From: Colius striatus | Lineage: Eukaryota > Chordata > Aves > Coliiformes > Coliidae | Assembly: GCF_028858725.1 (NCBI RefSeq) | Contig: NC_084767.1 | Coordinates: 2,965,501 to 3,029,500 of the forward strand | Length of the DNA: 64,000 nucleotides | Direction of reading: 5' to 3' | Shown: piece after piece, positions 35,088-46,400 of the stretch | How positions within the stretch are numbered: the stretch's first letter is position 1 | Layout: every line of letters begins with the position of its first letter | The notes under the pieces: generated by a model | The model's database searches: none | Told to the model about the DNA's origin: nothing | The model's input: only the letters and a program-made list of their open reading frames with translations | Translations under genes and position numbers: made by a program

Positions 35088-35797
35088 GCCTGGAGAGCTG
35101 CGCTGTGCTCTCCCTTTCAGCCACCCTTACCTTTCCCAAGCCCAGGGGCCTGTCCTGCACTGCAGTGGCCCCTTTTCCAGGCATTTGGGCACTGGGGCTG
35201 TTGCCAGCTCAGCCTGATGCAGCTCCAGCGGCGGGAGGAAATGCGTGGAGCTGTGCTGCAACAGCCCATTACACCATCATGAAGTCAGTGGGGAGTTGGG
35301 CAAGCAGGTAGCAGTGCCTGAGGGGAGGAGGAAGCCCCAGGTGGGGCAACTGCTCTGTGCCCAGCTGCCTGCTGCCCCTGCCAGCGCCCTGCCGCAGCAT
35401 GGTTAGGTCACTCCTCTCCAAAGCCCCTCAGTCCTTCCAGGGCCGTCCCCCTGAGGAGGGTTTGTGCATTCTGAACTCCAGGCTCTTCTTCTATCCCCTC
35501 TGCCACACCGTGGTGCTGGGGCACAGTGTGCTGTGCTCTTGCCAGGAGGGCCTCGAGGTGCTTCCTCTGCTCTGTCTGCGTATGTTCTGCCCCACTGGCT
35601 CTGTGTGAGGGAAGGGAGGGTGGGCGGACGGACGGACAGACACCTCCTGTGGCCCAACCTCTGCTCCTCATCCCACACACCAAAAAGGGGAAGTCTCTGA
35701 GAAGGAAGTCTGCCCCGTGCAGTTGCTCTGGCTGCAGCAGTCACATTTTCTCTGCTGCTGGTAGCCTGAGTGCCCCGTCCTTGTGCTGGCTGGGCGC
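35088..35797 (+). other. DDX41 3' UTR and DDX41-DOK3 interval
   Basis: No coding sequence recognised. There is no AATAAA or ATTAAA between the DDX41 stop and the DOK3 start, so the DDX41 cleavage site cannot be placed here with confidence. DOK3 transcription must start within this interval; no TATA box was seen. Confidence 0.5.
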
Positions 35798-38613
35798 ATG
35801 GAGAGGCCGGTGAAGGATGGGATCCTGTACGTGCAGCACTGCAAGTTTGGAAAGGTAAAGGTGGGATTTGGGGCTGGGTACAGGATTTGCCTGGATCCCC
35901 CTCAACACCAGGGCCAGGCCCACAGCAGCGTGGGAACAGGGGAGTTGAGCCAGGCGCCAGGGAGCTGCCCTGGGGGAGCCCTGGGCTGTTGCTGCAGCCG
36001 AAGGGACTCGGCTGTGCGGGCTCTGCCGCCCCTCGCCCTGCGTGGCCCCGTCTCGCTCTGTCAGCGCGTGGTTCGCAGCGAGGCAATAAACTCGTGTCCC
36101 TGAGCTGTGGCTCCAGCGTGTGTGTGGCAGTATGGGGGATGTGGCTCCATGCCCAGCCCTGGGACACCCTTTGAAGCTTGACCCACCACCTTGGGCCCCC
36201 AGGGTGGGCACTGTGTGACCACGAGGTGGGAGGCCCCATGGGATTGAGCCAGCCCTAGGGAGCTGTGAGATGAGTGTTGGCAAAGCAGTTCCCGCTGGCC
36301 TTGCCCTTGTAGCATCTCTGTGCTGTGGCTGTGTCCCTGTGGGCGTCTCAGTGAGTGAGCCAGCCTGTGATTCCCCCTCCGACAGCCCAGCAGAGCAAGA
36401 GCTGAGCGCTGGGGGTGAAGCGGGAAGGCTCTGCGTGAGCAGGGCTGGTGCCCTGTGTGTGGGAGGCAGGGAGAGGTGGTGGTGGGTATTTTGGGTGCTG
36501 GGCTGCAGCTGGTTTCTGCAGGGCGGAGGCCTGGCTGTGCTGTGGAGGTGCACAGGGGCACGCACCCCCGCTTATCCCGTGATGGGCCAGGAAGGTGCTG
36601 GTGCTGCAGAACCTCCCCTGGGAGGAAGCGGGCTGCGAGCTGCAGGGCCTGCCCATGCTCTGCAGATGTGAGGCTGCCAGTGGGAGCCTCAGCAGCTTAA
36701 AATGGCTTTAATTTGCATCAGGGTCTGTCCTGAGAACAGCTCGAGAGCTCAGCTGCAGGCGGCAGGCCAGCACTTGCAGCAGGGAACAAAGAGCAGGACC
36801 TGGTGCTCAGCGAGCCGGGAGCGAGCGTGACTCACCCAGCAAGCCACGCAGAGCTGTCTTGGAGCAAAGCTGCCCCTCAGCCCGGCTTTGGGACTGCCCT
36901 GCCCCACCACCCAGGGGGCTGCGCTCGATGCAGCTCTCTGTGCCCCCCTGCGTGTCCCGCCTCCTCCTGGCCCATCCTGCCCCACGTGGAGGGCATTGCT
37001 GACAGAACACAGCAGGCAGCTCGGCTGACCATTTTTTCCCTTGCCTGTGCCCTTTCTGCACCCCAGAGGTCATGGAGGAAGATGAGAGCCCAGCTCTTTG
37101 CTGCCAGCCCCTCCGGCGTGGCCCGCATGGAGAAGTTTGACGTGCGGGACGATGGCACGGCCCTGGAGCAGAGCTCCCTGCGGCGCAGCGCCCGCCGCGT
37201 CATCCGCCTCTCGGACTGCGTCTCCGTGGGCCCGGCGGGCACCGAGAGCTGCCCCAAAGCCACCGCTGCCTTCTACCTCAACACCACGGAGAAGAGCTAC
37301 GTGCTGGCAGCCGAGCAGCGGGAGGAGTGGATCGCCCAGCTCTGCCAACTGGCCTTCCAGGTACCGTGGGCTCTGGCACTGCTGCTCCTGGCTCCAGTGA
37401 GCTGGGGGGTCTCCTGGCGTGTGTGGAGGAGTTAGGAGGGCTCATGCTCTTCCTGGCCTGTGGGCCACACATCCCTCTATTTCAGGGTGCAAAGGAGATG
37501 GTGCAGAGTAGTACCAGGACCCAGCCCAGCCCTGCTGTCCCCATGGAGGAGAACTCCCTCTACTCCTCATGCCAGGACTGTATGTTCAGGGGGTGAAATG
37601 AGGCTGGGGTGGGCTCTGGCTCAGCGCTGCAGTGCTGACCCTGCCTTGCCCTCTGCTCCTATAGTGACTGAGTTCCAGGTGCTGGTGCTGCAGACAGATG
37701 CAGCTGCCCGCTGCAGCCTGCACGGGCACTACCTGCTCTCAGCCCTACCTCAGTGCCTGACGCTGAAGGACCCGCAGTCACGACAGCCCCTGTTTACCTG
37801 GCCCTACACCTTCCTCCGCAAGTTTGGCCAGGATCAGGTGGGTGCTCCCCTCCCTCCTTGGGGTGGCTGGCAGAGGCCAGCCCCTCACTCTGCCCTCTGG
37901 CCCTGCAGACTGTCTTCTCCTTTGAGGCTGGCCGCCGCAGTGACTCCGGCGAGGGAACCTTCACCTTCAGCACCCCAAGAGCCCCTGAGCTGTGCCGGGC
38001 TGTGGCGGCTGCTATTGCCTGCCAGCAGCAGGGCAAGGACACCTTGAACCTCCAGCTTTCTGCACAGGGCCTTGAGACCCAGCCCTGGGCTCCTGGAGCT
38101 GAGGAGACCCAGCCCAGCCCCATCCTGCTGGGGGTACAGCCTGCCTCCCACCCCCCTACCAGCCTCCTCCGCTTCCCCCCACCGCAGCCGGAGAGCACTG
38201 GCCCCATTGTCTACGCCTCCATCGCCCGGGGCCAGCAGCCCCTCTTCCCACTGGGGTCCTGTGAGCGCTGGGCTGGGGCCAAACTTGCCCCTGAGCGTCT
38301 CTATGAGAATATCTTCACTTCAGAGACCCGTCGAGCTGGAGCAGAGGAGGAGGAGGAGGAAGGAGGGCAGGACGGGCTGGGGTGCCGGCAGGCCCCCGAG
38401 GGCCACAGCACTGAGCCAGGCTTCCTCTACGACAACCGGGCTGCCCTGGCCCAGCTCCCCCAGGGCAGCCCCCAGCTGCCTGAGCAGCGGTGGGGCCGTG
38501 AAGTGCAGGACGGGCTGCCGGGGCGCCCTGGGAACAAGCCCCCCAGCACCCTCCGGGCCAAGCTTGTGCGGCTGCTCAGCCGGGAAACCCCCAGCCCGCG
38601 GGACTGGGCCTGA
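35798..38613 (+). CDS. DOK3: DOK3, docking protein 3 (5 exons, 440 aa)
   Basis: DOK3 is a leukocyte adaptor that restrains B-cell receptor and Toll-like receptor signalling, mainly by recruiting SHIP1 and GRB2. Exons: 35798-35854, 37067-37360, 37486-37579, 37665-37837, 37909-38613. The PH domain runs from VKDGILYVQHCKFGK across the first junction (KSWRK-like RSWRKMRAQL) to EEWIAQLCQLAFQ (about residues 5-117). MEENSLYSS precedes the IRS-type PTB domain (about 150-250: TEFQVLVLQTD, WPYTFLRKFG, TVFSFEAGRRSDSGEG, FSTPRAPELCRAVA). The tail offers phosphotyrosine candidates VYAS, LYENIF and LYDNRA, and ends in AKLVRLLSRE, close to human AKLVTLLSRE. Intron 1 (1.2 kb) contains an AATAAA at 36085. 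Position between DDX41 and PDLIM7 agrees with human. Confidence 0.94.
36085..36090 (+). terminator. AATAAA in DOK3 intron 1, possible DDX41 poly(A) signal
   Basis: The first canonical hexamer downstream of the DDX41 stop, almost 1 kb away and beyond DOK3 exon 1. It may end a long DDX41 transcript or a truncated DOK3 transcript, or be unused. Confidence 0.3.
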
Positions 38614-38634
38614 GCCACTGTGGTCGCTGCAGTG

Positions 38635-38640
38635 AATAAA
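38635..38640 (+). terminator. DOK3: DOK3 poly(A) signal AATAAA
   Basis: Only 22 bases after the DOK3 stop, giving a very short 3' UTR. The PDLIM7 TATA box follows 220 bases later. Confidence 0.85.
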
Positions 38641-38859
38641 CAGCCTGAGCCGGACGGGGCTGTGCCGGTGCTGCACGGGCCGGGCGCTGCGTGGGGGCCG
38701 GTGCTCCGCGGGCCGGAGCGGGGCCCGGGGCCGCCGGTGCGGGAGGCGAGCGGGGGCAGCCGCTGCCCCCCGCCAGGGGGCGCCGCCGTGCCCACCCCGG
38801 CAGGCAGGCGCACGCCGTGATTGGCCGAGGCGTCCGCTGGCTCCGCCCCCTCTCGGTCC

Positions 38860-38966
38860 TATATAAAGCGGGGCGGAGCGGGCGGGGGCGGTGCCCGAGT
38901 TCGAGTCCCGCATCCGCCCGCGTCGCTCCGCTCGGCTCCGCTTCGCGGGGGCCCGGCCGGCCGCGG
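38860..38966 (+). promoter_or_regulatory. PDLIM7: PDLIM7 TATA promoter and non-coding exon 1
   Basis: TATATAAAG at 38860-38868 lies in a CpG-rich stretch with GC boxes (CTCCGCCCCC upstream, GGGGCGGAGCGGG downstream). Transcription should start near 38890. Exon 1 ends at 38966 before the strong donor GTGAGT. It has no start codon in frame with the PDZ domain, so it is 5' UTR. Confidence 0.75.
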
Positions 38967-39403
38967 GTGAGTGCGGGAGGGAGTGCCGGGAGGCTCTGCG
39001 CCTCCCTGCTCTGCCGAGGGCGTGGAGATGTGCGGGCTGCAGGGCCGCGGCCTGGCTCACGGGGAAGGCGGATGGTTGGTCGGGGTCGGGCCCGCGTGGG
39101 GCAGGGCCGGTTATCTCCGTGGGTCAGGGCCGGGCCTAGGGCTGGGGGTCGCCGTGGGGCAAGATCGGAGCTCTATAGGGCAGGGCTGGTCTCCCCGCCC
39201 CCAGGGAAGGGAGGCTGTGTGGGACTGGGTGGGGAGGGGTGGGGGGGGTCTGGAAATCGTCTCGGGGCGGATGGGGAGCAGGGCCCGCCGTGGGACAGGG
39301 CGGGCGGCCCGGCCCGGTGGTCCCGCAGGAGCTGGGGGTTGCCAACTGCGGCTGCTGGGGACCCCTAGTCCAGCCCGGCCCCAGCCCTGCAGGGTGGGGG
39401 CTG

Positions 39404-39428
39404 CCCACCCACCCACCCACCCACCCAC
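39404..39428. repeat. (CCCA)n microsatellite in PDLIM7 intron 1
   Basis: Uninterrupted CCCA tetranucleotide run of about six units. Confidence 0.85.
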
Positions 39429-40422
39429 TTCAGGGCCCCCCCAGTCCCAGTGTCTCGCCGGGGCTTGAGCCGCTGCCGGGCTCCGGGAATGCCTGACATG
39501 CCGCCGGCCTCCCGAACGGGGAGCGGGCTGGTGTCGTCTTACATGCCTTATATAGCCCGCACCGGCCCGGGGAGAGTGGGGCCACGCTGGCCCCCAGCCC
39601 TGCAGCCTCCTTTCCTCCCAACTAGAAGCCCCAACATCCTTTGCCTGGGGTGGGAAGGGTCCCTGGCCCCTGGAGCTGACCCTGTCCCCAACCTGGGAGC
39701 AGGAGGAGGAGGCTACTGTGGGGGCTTCCTAGGGATCTGATAGCTTTTTCCAGGTGAGGGGTGGCTGGGAGACTGGAGCTGGTCAGTCTGCCCAGAGCCT
39801 TGGCCAGCTGACAGCTGTCAGGGCGGCCCTGGCAGTCAGAGAGCACCGGGATTCCCTCACAGCCCGAGCCCCGGCTCTGTGTGTGGAGATGGGCTCATTC
39901 CCAGGCAGCGTCTGCTCGGCCGGCTGCCGGAGCACCAGCCTGGCTGCGCTGCCAGGCGCCTCGGGTGGCATCAGGCAGCTCCTGTGCTGCTGCTGCTAAG
40001 CCACCCGCGAAAATTGCTTCTGGTTCTGTACCTGCTGTCACTTCTCCATGGTCTGAAGCAGTCTTGCTTTCAGTGATGTGGCTTTCTGGGGTGCTACAGA
40101 GGAGGACAAGTCCCGGGCTTGTGAGAGGGAGAGCAGAGCCCATGGCTGCTCCATTGTGGGTGGCATTGGGGCTGTGCCTGGCTCTCTGGCACTAGTCAGC
40201 GTTAGCCCGGGCCCCTCAGCTCTGGCGCTGCTGGAGGAGATGCTGATAGATTTGGGGTGCGTCTCTAACCACAGTGTAGTGTCAGGGTGGAGTTATTGCT
40301 TGAAACACAACCTGTCTCCTCCTGCCCCATCCTGCCAGGCACCAGGCCCCCTCCTCGTCTGCTCTCACTGTGTTGTTCGCCTGTACACTAATGCCAGGAT
40401 CACACCCTCTTTCCTTGCAGAG

Positions 40423-43400
40423 ATGGGAGATATGGAGTCCTACAAGGTGATGCTGAACGGGCCAGCACCTTGGGGCTTCAGGCTGCAGGGAGGAAAGGAT
40501 TTCAGCATGCCACTCTCCATCTCCAGGGTAAGAGAAGCCGAGACCAGTGACTCCCATCTCTTCTCCTGCCTGTGTGGGTAGGAGGCCGTGGCGGCTGCAT
40601 CTAGGTGGCTGAGGCAGAGCTGTATGGGGGATGCAGATCAGCTGGGGCCCTGTTAGTGCTGCATCCTGCCCTGCCTGGCTCCACGGAGCCTCCTTGGTGC
40701 CTTATCAGCTGCAGTCCGACACGGGGGTGTTCCGGGTAGGGAACCGCAGCGGAGATAGAAAACGCTGTGTGGCCTCTGCAGAGTCCTTCTGGCTGCTGGG
40801 GGGCAGGGGAGGCCCCTTCCACAGTGTGCCCACTGCAGCATGAGGGAGCTGCTCTCACTGCCTCTGAGCTGTGGGGACAGCCTCCCGGTTTGCACCTTGG
40901 TGCTGGGCTCAGCGGCACAGCTCCTGCCCTTCTGCTCTCTCTCCTGTGGCACAGCTCTTAGCTCCACACCTCAGCTAAATGGGCAGGGAGGGGAGAAAGC
41001 CTGTGCTGGGACGTGGCTCCTTCCCAAAACCAGCCCATCTTTCTAGTGTGAGCGAGAGCCATTGTGCTGGATGTGCCTGAGGCACCTGGTGTGAGCCCCC
41101 CCCGGTATGATGCTTGTCCACGCCAGGTCTGGCTCCTGGGTGTGTGTGGGTTCCTGTGCCCGGGTGGCCTGGTCCCTGGAGCGTGTGCTGGCCGAGGCTC
41201 TGGCCACACAATTGCCTTATAAGCCTTGGAATGCTGCTACATCGCCCGTGCTGCTGACGCTGGGGCAGCTGGCACAGAGACTGCTTCTGGAAGGACGGCT
41301 TTGCTCGTGGCACTGAGCTCTTCACTGGGGCCTGTCCCTGGCATGACCCGGTCACCGCATGCCTGCCCCGGAGGGCACGGCCCTGCAGCACCCCAAGCAT
41401 GGGGCACGGACCCCAAGGGCACTGTGGGAGGCTGGAGTCACCGGTGCTGCTGCCCCAGGGCCTGCCAATCTCCACCGAGCAGCAGAAACGGCTTCAGCCA
41501 GTTTATTCTCTAAAAAAATGTTTCTGTTGGCTGGGAGCCAGGACTTAACAAAGGTCTGGTCGGATGGAGGAGCCTCCCAGGGCCCAGGGCAGGGGCCTCT
41601 GAAGCAAGGCCTCTAGGCTTGGGCAGCGCTGCAGCCCTGGGCAGGGCAGGCAGGAGAAACGAGGACGTTCCCAGAGGCTATGGGCAGCTTTAGGGGGCTC
41701 TCTGGTGAGGCTGGGCTGTGTGACGGGGTCAGTCTGACAGGGAGGGGTGACCCTGTGCTGCTCTGCACCCGGAGGCATCCCCAGCCTGGGGCATGCTGCT
41801 GTCCTTGACCACTGCTTGTCTTGGGTAAGGGCACTCTTGGCAGGGCTGCAGTGTGGGCTGGAAGGAGGGGCTCTGCCCTGGCTTTGGGGGCTGCGGTGGG
41901 GTCCTGCTCCGCAAAGCCGGAGAGCTGAGGGAGAGCAGCACTGGTACGTGCTTTGGCTCTCAGCAGCGTCTATGGCTGCAACTGGGTGAGCATGCAAGGC
42001 TGCTTCAGCTTGGTGGTCACACAAGAGAGAGGCCACCTCGGTTCTCTCTGTACATGCCTCTTGTGGCAAAGGGCTCAGCTGGGGTCCTGACACCTCAGCT
42101 AGGCAGGCTCTGAGACCATGGGCCTGAGCTGCTGACAGCAGAGCCAGTGTGAGGGCTGGTGTCTGGGCAACTGGGTGCTGTGTGGCACGGCTCGGCCTCT
42201 GCCAGCCAGGGAAGGGGAGAGCTCCTCAGCACTGCAGGTGGGAAGGGTTTGGGGGATGCTGACTGGGCCTTTGTGCAGGCACCAGACTCCGTCCATGCTG
42301 AGTAAGGCTCTGTCTGGGGTGCCCAGGCCCTGGAGAGGGGAGTGATGGAGGTACAGGGAACAAAGGACTGGCTGAGTGGAGAGGGGAGGAAGGAAGCCTT
42401 GGTTAGCGGGGCCAGGAGGGCTGGCACTGCCACGGCTCCTGGCTCAGCTGGCATCTGCCAAAGAGGTTTCCTGGCGTGCTGGTGCAGGGGGCTGGGGGGC
42501 AGAGTGGTGCTGGCTTGGCCAGGTGCAGCTGTGTGACACAGCCCCCGCTTTGCTCTCCCCTTCCCAAGCCGCCGTGTGAAAGCCTCTCCCAGCTCCCCCT
42601 CCTGCCTCCAAACCCACGCAGCCTTCCCCAGCCTTCCAGGGCAGCAAGCCAGGGCTTGCAGCAGCGTGGCCAGGAGCTGGCCGGCACCGCTCGCCACCCC
42701 CGGTGCTGGGCAGGAGGAGCAGAGGGGGGGGCCTGTGTCCCGCTGGGAACGGCAGCGAGATGCAGGTGGAGCTGGGCCGCATCCAGCCCAGGTGTGGGGC
42801 TGGGCCTCCCGTGGAGGGCTGACGCTGGGCTCTGGGATGAGCCAGGCCCTGTGCACGGGCGAGGAGGGGCCGGGGCTCGGCAGCAGGGATGTTTCAGCCC
42901 GCTGACGGCACTGGGAATCTGGCTCGCTCCTTTTATGTTCATGTCAAACAGGACTTGAGGAAATACTTGATCTGGGTCCAAACGCCTTGAGTTCTTCCGT
43001 GCTGGAGGAGCAGGAGTGACTGTAGCCTGCCCACGTCTGTCTGTCTGTCTGTCAGTGCCTGGGAGATGCTCAGGGCCCTGCTCACCTTCGCCTCCTGGCA
43101 GGAGGGGAGCGGCCTCAGCTTCCCAGACGGGGCTGACAGAGAGTTGTGCGGCAGAGCCGCGATGAGGGAGGCAGGTGCATCGCTGGTGCCACGGCCGGGC
43201 AGGAGACCCCGCGGCCGTGCTGCCGGTGCCCCTGGGAGGGCAGCGTGGGGAGGGGGTGTCTCCCTGCACCAGGAGGCTTGGCGGTGAGGTAACGTCTGTG
43301 CCTGCATGGGAGCACAGGCGGCTGGGGGCAGCGCCTGGGGGTGCCTCCCCCACCCCCCACCTCGCCCCAGGCAGCGGGTTGGACGTGCCTGTGGTTCGCT

Positions 43401-46400
43401 CCACAGGCCCTGAGTCACTGTTCTCCCTTCCTGCCCGGCACTGTAGGGATGGCTCTGAGGGGTGGCCGAGCCGCCTCCTGCTGAGGCTGAGCCAGCACCG
43501 CCTCCGGGTTCTGTGTCTCGAGCCACAAGGCCTCCAGCTGTGCCCCGGGCTCCTGCTGAGCACTCCACTGCTGCCCAGGGGAACAGGCTAACTGGGGGTG
43601 ATCCCTGGCTCCCTGTCTTCTCCTGGCTGGGTGTCCTGGGTTGTCTTGCACGAGGCGGGCACTGTCACAGGGCCGAGGGCGTCTGTCCGCTGTGGCGCGG
43701 CCGCTCGCCCTCCCGGCTCCCTGTGACTCTGCCTGTCCTGCAGCTGACGCCGGGCGGAAAGGCGGCCCAGGCCGGCGTGGGAGTGGGCGACTGGGTGCTA
43801 TACATCGACGGGGAGAGCACCAGCTCCATGACACACATCGAGGCCCAGAACAGGATCCGTGCCTGCGGGGACAGGCTCTGTCTCACCCTGAGCAGGTAGG
43901 ATTCGTGGGTCACGGTGTGGCCAGAGCGAGCCAAGGCGCTCTGCCCAGTTCCATCTCCTGGCATCGCCGTCTCCTGGCAGCAATGCTCCTTGCTCAGAGC
44001 CTGGCAGCTCCTGGCTGGGTCCGAGGGCTCTGCTTCGCTAGATGAGGCTTATCCCAGCTGCCAGCCCTCGCTTGTGTGCTGCAGGGCAGTGCCAGCTGGC
44101 TGGGGCTCCCCTCGGGCGGGTTCTGCATCCCTGGGGTACCAGCGTCTGGCGGTGGCTGGGCCAGTCCCAGCACCTGCCCAGCTCTCTCCTCTCTTGCAGA
44201 GCCCAGAACCACCTGGGGAAGCCACAGAAGGTACGTGTTGCTCCCAGTACTGCAGCTGCAGTAGCTGAGCCTCATCTCAGGGGAGGGGAATCTCTGAGCA
44301 TAGATAGACAAATGGACTTTGCTCCTGGGACCCACAGGCTTCTGGGGGAACAAGGTGTGTTTGGAGGGCAACAAAACTCCCCGCTGGAGGAGCAGCTCTG
44401 ACCCCTGGCACTGCAGGGGATCGGAGGGATCTGCCCAGTGTGTGCCCATGCCTTGGCTGTCGCCCATCTGTGCCACCAGCAGTGCCAGGTGCAGGCAGGG
44501 GTGCAGGGGGCCGACACATCAGGAGGCTGGGCAGGCGCAGCACGGCCTTGGGGCCCTGTGTTTGCTGCGCTGGGGAGTGCCCTGGCACGGGGAGGCTGGG
44601 CTGGGGCTGGTGACCAGTGGCTCCTGGATGGAAGCCACCCACATGCATTCAGCTTTGTGCCACGGGACGGTTGTGATTGGCGTGTGTGCATGCACAGCCC
44701 CACCATGGGCACCAGTGAGCATCCGGGGCACTTACTAATCCTTCAATGACCCTCGATCAGGCTTGTGACCTGCAGTCACAGAGCTGGACGCTCTGCAGAG
44801 AGAGGTGCCAGCTTGGCAGAGCCTGGTATCTGAGGTGCACGTGTTGTCTGGCTTTCCTACCTGGCTGTCTGCCGTGCTGCCTGGCCCGGGGCTGCCCCTC
44901 GCATGCCGCTTGATGTGCGAGCCCGCGTCTGTGTGTGTTTTGTCTCGCTCAGGACTCACTCCCCTGCTCTGAACCCCTGAAATATAACTTCGCTCCCAGC
45001 ACTGCCCTCAACAAAACAGCTCGGCCCTTCGGGGCCAGCTCGCCTCCGAACCCACGGCCCGGGCTGGTGACGAAACCCGTGACGTACGTGCCCCTGGCGC
45101 CCGCCTGCACCCCCCAGCACAATGGGTATGTTGCTGTCCGTCCTGCTCCCCGAGGATCGGGGGGAGCCCGCTGCGCCTCGCACGCCAGGCACCCACGGGT
45201 GGGAGCGGGTGACAGTGAGGTGGTCAAGGGCTGGTGCCCAGGTGGCAGCAGAGCGGGGGCAGGCGTGGGGATGTGCAGCCACGCGCTCGCCTGTCCCGCG
45301 GGGCACGGCTTGGCAGGCGCAGCGGGACTCTCGCTGGCAGCTGTGTTGTGGCCACAAGCCAGTGCCTGCCCAGCCACGTCCTGCTGCTGCCCCGACTGCT
45401 GGGACAGGCTGGGCAAAATGAAACCCTTGAGCCCTGCACTGTGCCCTCCTTGCCCCGTGTGCAGGGAAGAAGCTGCCACAGGCTGGCTGCTGTGTGTCAG
45501 GCAGCTGCCGGTCCCTGCCCCTCCTGCCGAGAGCTGCCATGGTGCCCTAAAACTGAGTGGCGTAGGGGAAGGATCCCTCGCTGCCCTGGGCACCTAGGCC
45601 TGTGTTGGGGGTGCTGAGGGAAGCATGGTCTGGTCTGCTGGCATCTGCCCCTGCATCCCAGTGTGCTCCCAGCCCTGAATGTGAGTCTCTGGGGTCGGGG
45701 TCTGGTGCAGGCCATAGGTGAGCTCTGGAAACTTCTTGGCTGCTGCAGGTCTAATTTCACCTTCCTTTTTCTTTCTTTCTCTTCTCTCTTTCTCTTTCCC
45801 TCTCCCCTACAGGTGCTGAGCCTTGACAAGTCAGTAAGCCTTTTGCCTGCTCTCTCTATCCTCCCTGTGTGCCTCTTCCCTGCTAATGCCCCTTTGCCCT
45901 TGGCAGAGCCAGCCTGGGGACAGGCAGCATATGCTGCTCTGCCCATGTGAGTGGGTCACTCTGGCAGCAAGCTGTCCCTAGCCTGAAGGGCAAGTGCTGC
46001 CTGTCACTGGAAGTCCTCAGAGTCCTCATATGTGGCCCCTTCCCTCCTTCCCAGGATGTATTTGAGCTGGACGAGGGCTGCTGGGCTGTGATGGACGCCC
46101 TGCCCAGGGTCAGGCAGGTGGATGGCACTGCCTTGGGCACTGTAGGTGTTCACTGAGCTCTTGTGCAACTGCCCCGTTGATGGTGTTTTGACCTTGGCTT
46201 ATTTATGCCCTGTCCTTTTCCCTCCTGGCCCTTGGGGCCACTTAGAGACTGCCAGGAATGGCAGTCAATCCCGAGTCAGTCCTTAATGGGCCCTTCCCCC
46301 ACGGGGGGGGAGGAGTAGAGGCTGTGGGGAGTGAGGCAACACTCAACTGGTGTCTCAGGCACCGGTCTGATGTGGTTTTGTGCCAGGGGAGGTGTGGGGC

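Noticed and set aside
46055-46110. Possible PDLIM7 exon starting GATGTATTTGAGCTGG after CCCTTCCCAG
   Set aside because: No donor and phase combination fits the neighbouring exons without a stop, and there is no match to any PDLIM7 isoform I know.
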